Assembly: GCA_020025515.1 (NCBI GenBank)
Contig: JAHHRZ010000004.1
Location: forward strand, 1 to 64,000
From: Oscillospiraceae bacterium
GTDB taxonomy: Bacteria; Bacillota; Clostridia; Oscillospirales; Oscillospiraceae
Reading direction: 5' to 3'
DNA: 64,000 nucleotides
The notes below the pieces were generated by a model. The model had not been told where the DNA came from. It saw only the letters and a program-made list of their open reading frames with translations, and did no database searches. Every line of letters starts with the position of its first letter. The first letter of the stretch is position 1. Shown here piece after piece: positions 59,962 through 64,000 of the stretch. Position numbers and translations under genes: made by a program.

Positions 59962-61185
59962 TTAGTAGTTGACTTCACGAATGAGGGGCATGCTCATACA
60001 GCGGGGGCCGCCACGACCACGGGACAACTCACCGCTGGGGATTTTAAGGACAGTAATGCCATAGCTTTCCAGAATCTCATTGGTGATGTAGTTGCGGTCA
60101 TAGGCAATCACAACACCGGGGCGGATACAGAGGGTGTTGGAGCCGTCATTCCATTGCTCACGCTGAGAGGCGATCTGATCCTGACCGCCGCAGCGAATGA
60201 GCGTAACCTTTTCCAGTCCCATATAGTGGGCAAGGGCCTCGTCCAAATTCATATTGACCGGACGGGAAGAGAGCTTGCCATCCTCGCCCATGGTCAGAGC
60301 GAAGATTTGCAGGGTGGAAAGGATGACGGGATGCACCACAAACTTGTCCACATCTACCTGAGTCATAACGGTATCCAGATGCATGAACGCACGCATGGAG
60401 GGAATGGTCAGGGCAAGAATGGTTTTTACCTTAGATTGGGGATTCCGGAACATGTTGACAGCCAGCTGTTCAATGGCCTCCGGTGTGGTGCGCTGGGAGA
60501 TACCGATGGCCAGAACGGACTCGGACAGATTCAACACATCGCCGCCTTCCAAAGAGTAGGGAAGGTCAGGAGTATAGTAGAAGGGGGTTCCTGCATAGTC
60601 GGGGTGATACTGCAAAATGTAACTGCCATAGAGGGTCTCGCGACGGCGAGTTTCAGAGTACATATGGTGCAGAGCCACACCGCAGCCAATGGAAGCAAAG
60701 GGATCGCGGGTAAAGTAGAGGTTGGGGATCGGCTCCAGGGCAAAATCAGACTTACCATGCATCATGGCAGTCAAAGTTTCTGTGTGCTCCAGTTTCAACT
60801 CAGAGAAGGGGATTCCAGCCATTGTCCGGAGGACCATTTCGTGAAGGTCGTCAATGGCTTCCAAGTATGCTGTGAGCTCATCCTTGTAACGAAGAGCAAC
60901 ACTGCCGCTGGCGTGGATGAAGTCGTGAATAAACTCCTGTTTGAGACTGGGCTTCTGCGCCAAGGCCTCGGCGGTGAGCTTAGACAGATAGCATACTTCT
61001 ACACCGTTATCCCGCAAAATCTGGGCAAAACTGTCGTGCTCAGACTGGGCGCCACGAAGATAGGGAATATCGTCAAAGAGCAGGCGCTCCAAGGAGCCTG
61101 GAACCAGATGCTCCAGCTCGAGTCCGGGTCTGTGAAGAAGCACCCGGCGCAAAGGGGCTATTTCGCTGTAGACTTGAATGGGCAT
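59962..61185 (-). CDS. arcA: Arginine deiminase
   Basis: A 407-residue enzyme converting arginine to citrulline and ammonia. SEIAPLRRVLLHRPGLELEH starts the protein, NLYFTRDPFASIG and LEGGDVLNLSESVLAIG hold catalytic Asp, Glu and His residues, and GGPRCMSMPL at the end holds the nucleophile Cys. It overlaps nothing, and 27 bases separate it from the ammonia-lyase gene upstream. An arginine permease is not seen. Confidence 0.96.
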   Translation of the reverse strand: MPIQVYSEIAPLRRVLLHRPGLELEHLVPGSLERLLFDDIPYLRGAQSEHDSFAQILRDNGVEVCYLSKLTAEALAQKPSLKQEFIHDFIHASGSVALRYKDELTAYLEAIDDLHEMVLRTMAGIPFSELKLEHTETLTAMMHGKSDFALEPIPNLYFTRDPFASIGCGVALHHMYSETRRRETLYGSYILQYHPDYAGTPFYYTPDLPYSLEGGDVLNLSESVLAIGISQRTTPEAIEQLAVNMFRNPQSKVKTILALTIPSMRAFMHLDTVMTQVDVDKFVVHPVILSTLQIFALTMGEDGKLSSRPVNMNLDEALAHYMGLEKVTLIRCGGQDQIASQREQWNDGSNTLCIRPGVVIAYDRNYITNEILESYGITVLKIPSGELSRGRGGPRCMSMPLIREVNY

Positions 61186-61212
61186 ATGAAAACTCCTTCG
61201 GTATTTGGTTAC

Positions 61213-62469
61213 TTAGTTTTTGGCCTTCTTAGCTTTGCGAATGGCCAGAATTCGCTGCATTTCGTTGTAGACGATCATGTAGCCTTCATCGACGCCCATA
61301 CCGGGCTTTGCCAGGATCTGGACAGGCTGGGTAGCCATAGCGCACTGGACGCAAACCTGACAGCTGCGGTCGGTTTCGTTGCAGGTACCGCCCTGGTATG
61401 CACCGATGCCCCGCTCCTTGCAGTAAAGAACGGCTTCAATGGTATTGTTGATACCGCCCAGGTCAGGAGTCTTGATCTGCACCATGTGACCGGCCTTATG
61501 ATCTGCAAAAAGCTTGATGTCTTCCAGTGTGTTGCACCACTCGTCGGCTACCAGTTCCACATTGATACCCCGGCGGTCCAACTCGGCGGTCAGACCGGCC
61601 AGAGCCTCCATCTGGGTTTCACGATCACAGTCACAGTCCATGGGGCCTTCGATGCGCAGGTGCAGGGGCTTTGCCAGCTCCTCCAGCTTTGCAAGGTAGT
61701 CAGCCATGGCGGCGTAGTTGGTGTTTCCAAACAGAGCGCCGATGGTGCCGTACACATCGATGTGCAGGACGGGATTATAGTTGGGATCGGTGCGCATCTC
61801 CAGAATACGGTTGCGAAGCCACTGCACATAGTTAGCCAGCTTCTCGCCCTGAAGACCCAGCTTCTCCTCCACGTTGTTGATCAGAGCGTGGGGCAGCACC
61901 TGTGCACCCTTAATAATCATCTTGTCTGCGTTGTTGTAGCGGTCGTCACCGGACTGGGTGAAAATTGCAATGGGCTTATCGGAGACAGTACAGCCATATT
62001 CATCGGCCACAACCTCGCACATCAGGCGGCCGGTTGCTTTTGCAACAGCATCCAGAAGAGCCTGAGACAGACCGTAACGAATTGCGGTGTGCAGACGGCG
62101 GCCGTCAATGGTGATGGCCTCCATGTCCTTAGCCAGCTTGCGGAAATCATCAGCTTCCCGGCCAACCAGCTGGGGCTTGATATAGGTCTCGATCAGGGGA
62201 ATGAATTCTTCTGCTAAAAACAGAGGATCACGACCACCTGCGCCGCTGTATTGCACGGCTGCACAGTCACCATAGGCAATCTGCCCATCCTCAAGGACAA
62301 GCATAACGGAGATAGACTCACCGGCCTGACGGACAGAGTGGAAGCCCTGTGTCACAGGATCGCCGGTGTAGAACATGCCATCGTGGCCAGCGCCGCCCTT
62401 AATGGCGCGCTGATCATCGAAGTAGAAGCCGGTACGGCCGGGGGAACAAATCAGGTCAACGATTTTCAT
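61213..62469 (-). CDS. mal: Methylaspartate ammonia-lyase
   Basis: A 418-residue enolase-superfamily enzyme that removes ammonia from (2S,3S)-3-methylaspartate to give mesaconate, the second step of glutamate fermentation. YDDQR-like YFDDQRAIKGGAGHDG, HIDVYGTIGALFG, VADEWCNTLEDI and KTPDLGGINNT hold the metal and base residues. The start at 62469 follows GGAGG, and the longer frame is spurious. The gap to glmE is 40 bases. Confidence 0.95.
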   Translation of the reverse strand: MKIVDLICSPGRTGFYFDDQRAIKGGAGHDGMFYTGDPVTQGFHSVRQAGESISVMLVLEDGQIAYGDCAAVQYSGAGGRDPLFLAEEFIPLIETYIKPQLVGREADDFRKLAKDMEAITIDGRRLHTAIRYGLSQALLDAVAKATGRLMCEVVADEYGCTVSDKPIAIFTQSGDDRYNNADKMIIKGAQVLPHALINNVEEKLGLQGEKLANYVQWLRNRILEMRTDPNYNPVLHIDVYGTIGALFGNTNYAAMADYLAKLEELAKPLHLRIEGPMDCDCDRETQMEALAGLTAELDRRGINVELVADEWCNTLEDIKLFADHKAGHMVQIKTPDLGGINNTIEAVLYCKERGIGAYQGGTCNETDRSCQVCVQCAMATQPVQILAKPGMGVDEGYMIVYNEMQRILAIRKAKKAKN

Positions 62470-62509
62470 GAAAACAGCCTCCGATTTTCTATAAAATTTT
62501 ATAAAATCC

Positions 62510-63961
62510 TTAATATCTGGGACGGCCCACCAGACGGCCCTTACCAATGGCGTAGACGTCATCAATTACCATCTGGAAGGAGACTTTCCGCTTTTCTTCC
62601 TGGGCACGAAGCGCCATCTTAGCGGCGTGGAAGTCCTTCAGGTCTTTATCAAAAGGAAGGTTGCCGATATTCATGATACGCACGGCACCCTCGTTATCAC
62701 GGGCGGGAAGCATCTGACCGGCATTGAACCGGCAGGGGGCAAAGGGAACATCCACCACACCGGCCTTTACGCCACGGCATACGCCCAGAGCAATGTCTCC
62801 GTTACCCAGCTCGAAGCACTTGTCTACAATCAGGCGGGTCTCACGACGAATGACTTCCTTCTCGATTTCCAGCTCATTGCTGCGAACCACCTGGTCAGAC
62901 AGCATATTTACAACCTGCTTGGTGCAGCGAAGACCGGCGGCATTGGCTTCCATGGTGGGGATACCAATGGCCTCGTGAGGAGTCTTGACAATGACCTTGG
63001 TAGCCTTGGACAGAGCGGCGATGGTAGAACCCAGAGAGATAACACCAAACGCCTTGGCCTCATCGGCAGGGAAGCCGCCCATCCACTGGTGCAGAACGGT
63101 GGTAACAAAGACATCCTTATAGCCGTACTTATTCAAATATTCCTCGGTCAACTCCTCCAGAGTAGCGATTGCAGCCACGTCCTGAATCAGGTTGCCGCAC
63201 TGGCCATAACCCACGGTAATATTCTTGACACCTTGCTCGGCGGCAAGAAGGGCTTCGATGATGGCAACGGCGTGAGAGACACAGGGGGGAACCAAAGTAC
63301 CGGTCAGAGGACCGTAGGGCTCACGGTTGATGGAGACACCATTCTCCTCATACAGACCGGTCAGACGGTCAACATACTGCCAGTCTACAATGGTCCGTTC
63401 CAGAGGGACATTTTTACAATAAGGCAGATTGTAGGAAATACCGCCGCCTTCATAACTGGTAAAGCCGCCGGCGTAGGTGATCTCGGTCAGTAGCCGGGCA
63501 TCGGGCGTTCCGTGACGAACCTGAACAGGCACCTTGACACTGTCTACAACATGACGGCAGCCGGAGACACCGTGGTTGACGGCGGGGAAGCCGTTAAGCA
63601 GTGCACGGCCGAGACGCATGGATTCACGAATGCCGTTTTCGGCTTCTTCATAGCGATTCTGACGGGTGTAGCTGTCGATGGTGCTGGGCAGCAAATCCGC
63701 TTCGCCTTCATTCTGAAGAAACTGAAGGAGCTTGATGTGCTCGTCGATGACAGGAACACCGGCTCGGGGCTGCACCAAGGTACGATGCTGCTCCTTGGCC
63801 TCAATCAGCTTCTGGGAGAAGATTCTCTCTTTCGGCAGTGCTTTGTGATATGCAAATGCATCCTCCAGGTTTACCTCTCGGCCAGTGCTCCACTGACCCA
63901 GAACTTGTTCTCTTTGTTTAAAAAAGTCACCTTCAGGAATCTTTACGTTCTTAATCTCCAT
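62510..63961 (-). CDS. glmE: Glutamate mutase (methylaspartate mutase) epsilon subunit
   Basis: A 483-residue TIM-barrel subunit of cobalamin-dependent glutamate mutase, which rearranges glutamate to 3-methylaspartate. The conserved stretches LVQPRAGVPVIDEHIKLLQF, GFPAVNHGVSGCRHVV, VRHGTPDARLLTEI and YEGGGISYNLPYCKNVPLE are visible. It needs the B12-binding sigma subunit (glmS), not in the window, and reactivating factor GlmL. The start ATG overlaps the end of the upstream frame. Confidence 0.97.
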   Translation of the reverse strand: MEIKNVKIPEGDFFKQREQVLGQWSTGREVNLEDAFAYHKALPKERIFSQKLIEAKEQHRTLVQPRAGVPVIDEHIKLLQFLQNEGEADLLPSTIDSYTRQNRYEEAENGIRESMRLGRALLNGFPAVNHGVSGCRHVVDSVKVPVQVRHGTPDARLLTEITYAGGFTSYEGGGISYNLPYCKNVPLERTIVDWQYVDRLTGLYEENGVSINREPYGPLTGTLVPPCVSHAVAIIEALLAAEQGVKNITVGYGQCGNLIQDVAAIATLEELTEEYLNKYGYKDVFVTTVLHQWMGGFPADEAKAFGVISLGSTIAALSKATKVIVKTPHEAIGIPTMEANAAGLRCTKQVVNMLSDQVVRSNELEIEKEVIRRETRLIVDKCFELGNGDIALGVCRGVKAGVVDVPFAPCRFNAGQMLPARDNEGAVRIMNIGNLPFDKDLKDFHAAKMALRAQEEKRKVSFQMVIDDVYAIGKGRLVGRPRY

Positions 63962-64000
63962 CTACCTTTATCTCCTTTTTCATGATGTGCAGGGCGCAAG
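63951..64000 (-). CDS. glmL: C-terminal end of the upstream gene, probably glmL
   Basis: Only the last 15 codons are inside the window; on the minus strand they read CALHIMKKEIKVDGD, then TAA, overlapping the glmE ATG by 11 bases. The frame and the ALxIMKK ending fit the GlmL (MutL) reactivating protein that often precedes glmE. The identification is tentative, since another reading frame stops nearby. Confidence 0.45.
   Translation of the reverse strand, partial: CALHIMKKEIKVDGD

Noticed and set aside
60154..62217. A 687-codon open frame on the plus strand over the arcA and mal genes
   Set aside because: It is antisense to two well-recognised enzymes, has no ribosome binding site or domain, and results from codon bias on the opposite strand.
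1..64000. CRISPR arrays, tRNA/rRNA genes, prophage or conjugative modules
   Set aside because: No regularly spaced repeats, no tRNA-like or rRNA sequence and no phage or conjugation proteins were seen while reading the window.

Overview
The window looks like a chromosomal segment of an endospore-forming, anaerobic gut-type Clostridia, most like Oscillospiraceae (the Flavonifractor/Intestinimonas/Oscillibacter area). This placement is inferred from gene content, not from a search. The supporting content is a SipL-like spore-coat protein, an FtsW/SpoVE-type flippase with an FHA domain, S-layer (SLH) anchored proteins, a CIRCE/HrcA heat-shock site, S-box and cobalamin riboswitches, and glutamate fermentation by the methylaspartate route. 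No rRNA, tRNA, CRISPR array or intact mobile element was found.

Layout. 1-780 holds remnants of two insertion sequences (IS200/IS605 and IS256 types). 830-2260 is metK under a SAM-I riboswitch. 2262-7710 runs leftward with sporulation and envelope genes: a SipL-like protein, a 50-aa membrane peptide, GtrA, a transpeptidase PBP and FHA-FtsW. 7708-16990 is mostly housekeeping: nfo, a WYL regulator, gltX, an alanine symporter, an ArsC-like protein, truA with a tiny overlapping ORF, an SLH-anchored lysozyme and a lipase-like hydrolase. 17262-21470 has a NapH-like ferredoxin membrane protein, an ECF sigma/anti-sigma pair, a VOC protein and DUF2871. 21741-26992 is a two-component system with an FtsX-type ABC transporter. 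27161-34342 is a second regulatory/export island: a LytTR regulator, an APH-like kinase, a GHKL kinase, two ABC exporter half-transporters and a patatin. 34374-35053 is Hsp20 under CIRCE.

35156-44980 appears to be a metal-acquisition region. A five-gene Opp/Nik-type importer runs leftward. A Fur-family regulator, a small Cys/His membrane protein, ZnuA-ZnuC-ZnuB and a DUF1980-like lipoprotein run rightward. A perfect 12-bp-arm palindrome lies at the regulator's promoter. 45780-51907 is the most striking locus: a strong promoter, a cobalamin riboswitch with a visible terminator/antiterminator switch, and then a 1917-aa S-layer protein. That protein carries two alpha/alpha-barrel regions resembling the intrinsic-factor/transcobalamin (prenyltransferase-like) fold, so it is a candidate surface cobalamin-capture protein.

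51991-58605 holds a GntR/DUF5808 pair, a membrane-anchored Ntn amidase, a leaderless DUF1836 regulator and a small lipid cluster (membrane protein, processive-type glycosyltransferase, PlsY variant). 58943-64000 is one leftward operon: glmL (end only), glmE, methylaspartate ammonia-lyase, arginine deiminase and ornithine carbamoyltransferase. It joins B12-dependent glutamate fermentation to arginine catabolism. The need of glutamate mutase for cobalamin fits the riboswitch-controlled surface protein about 7 kb away.
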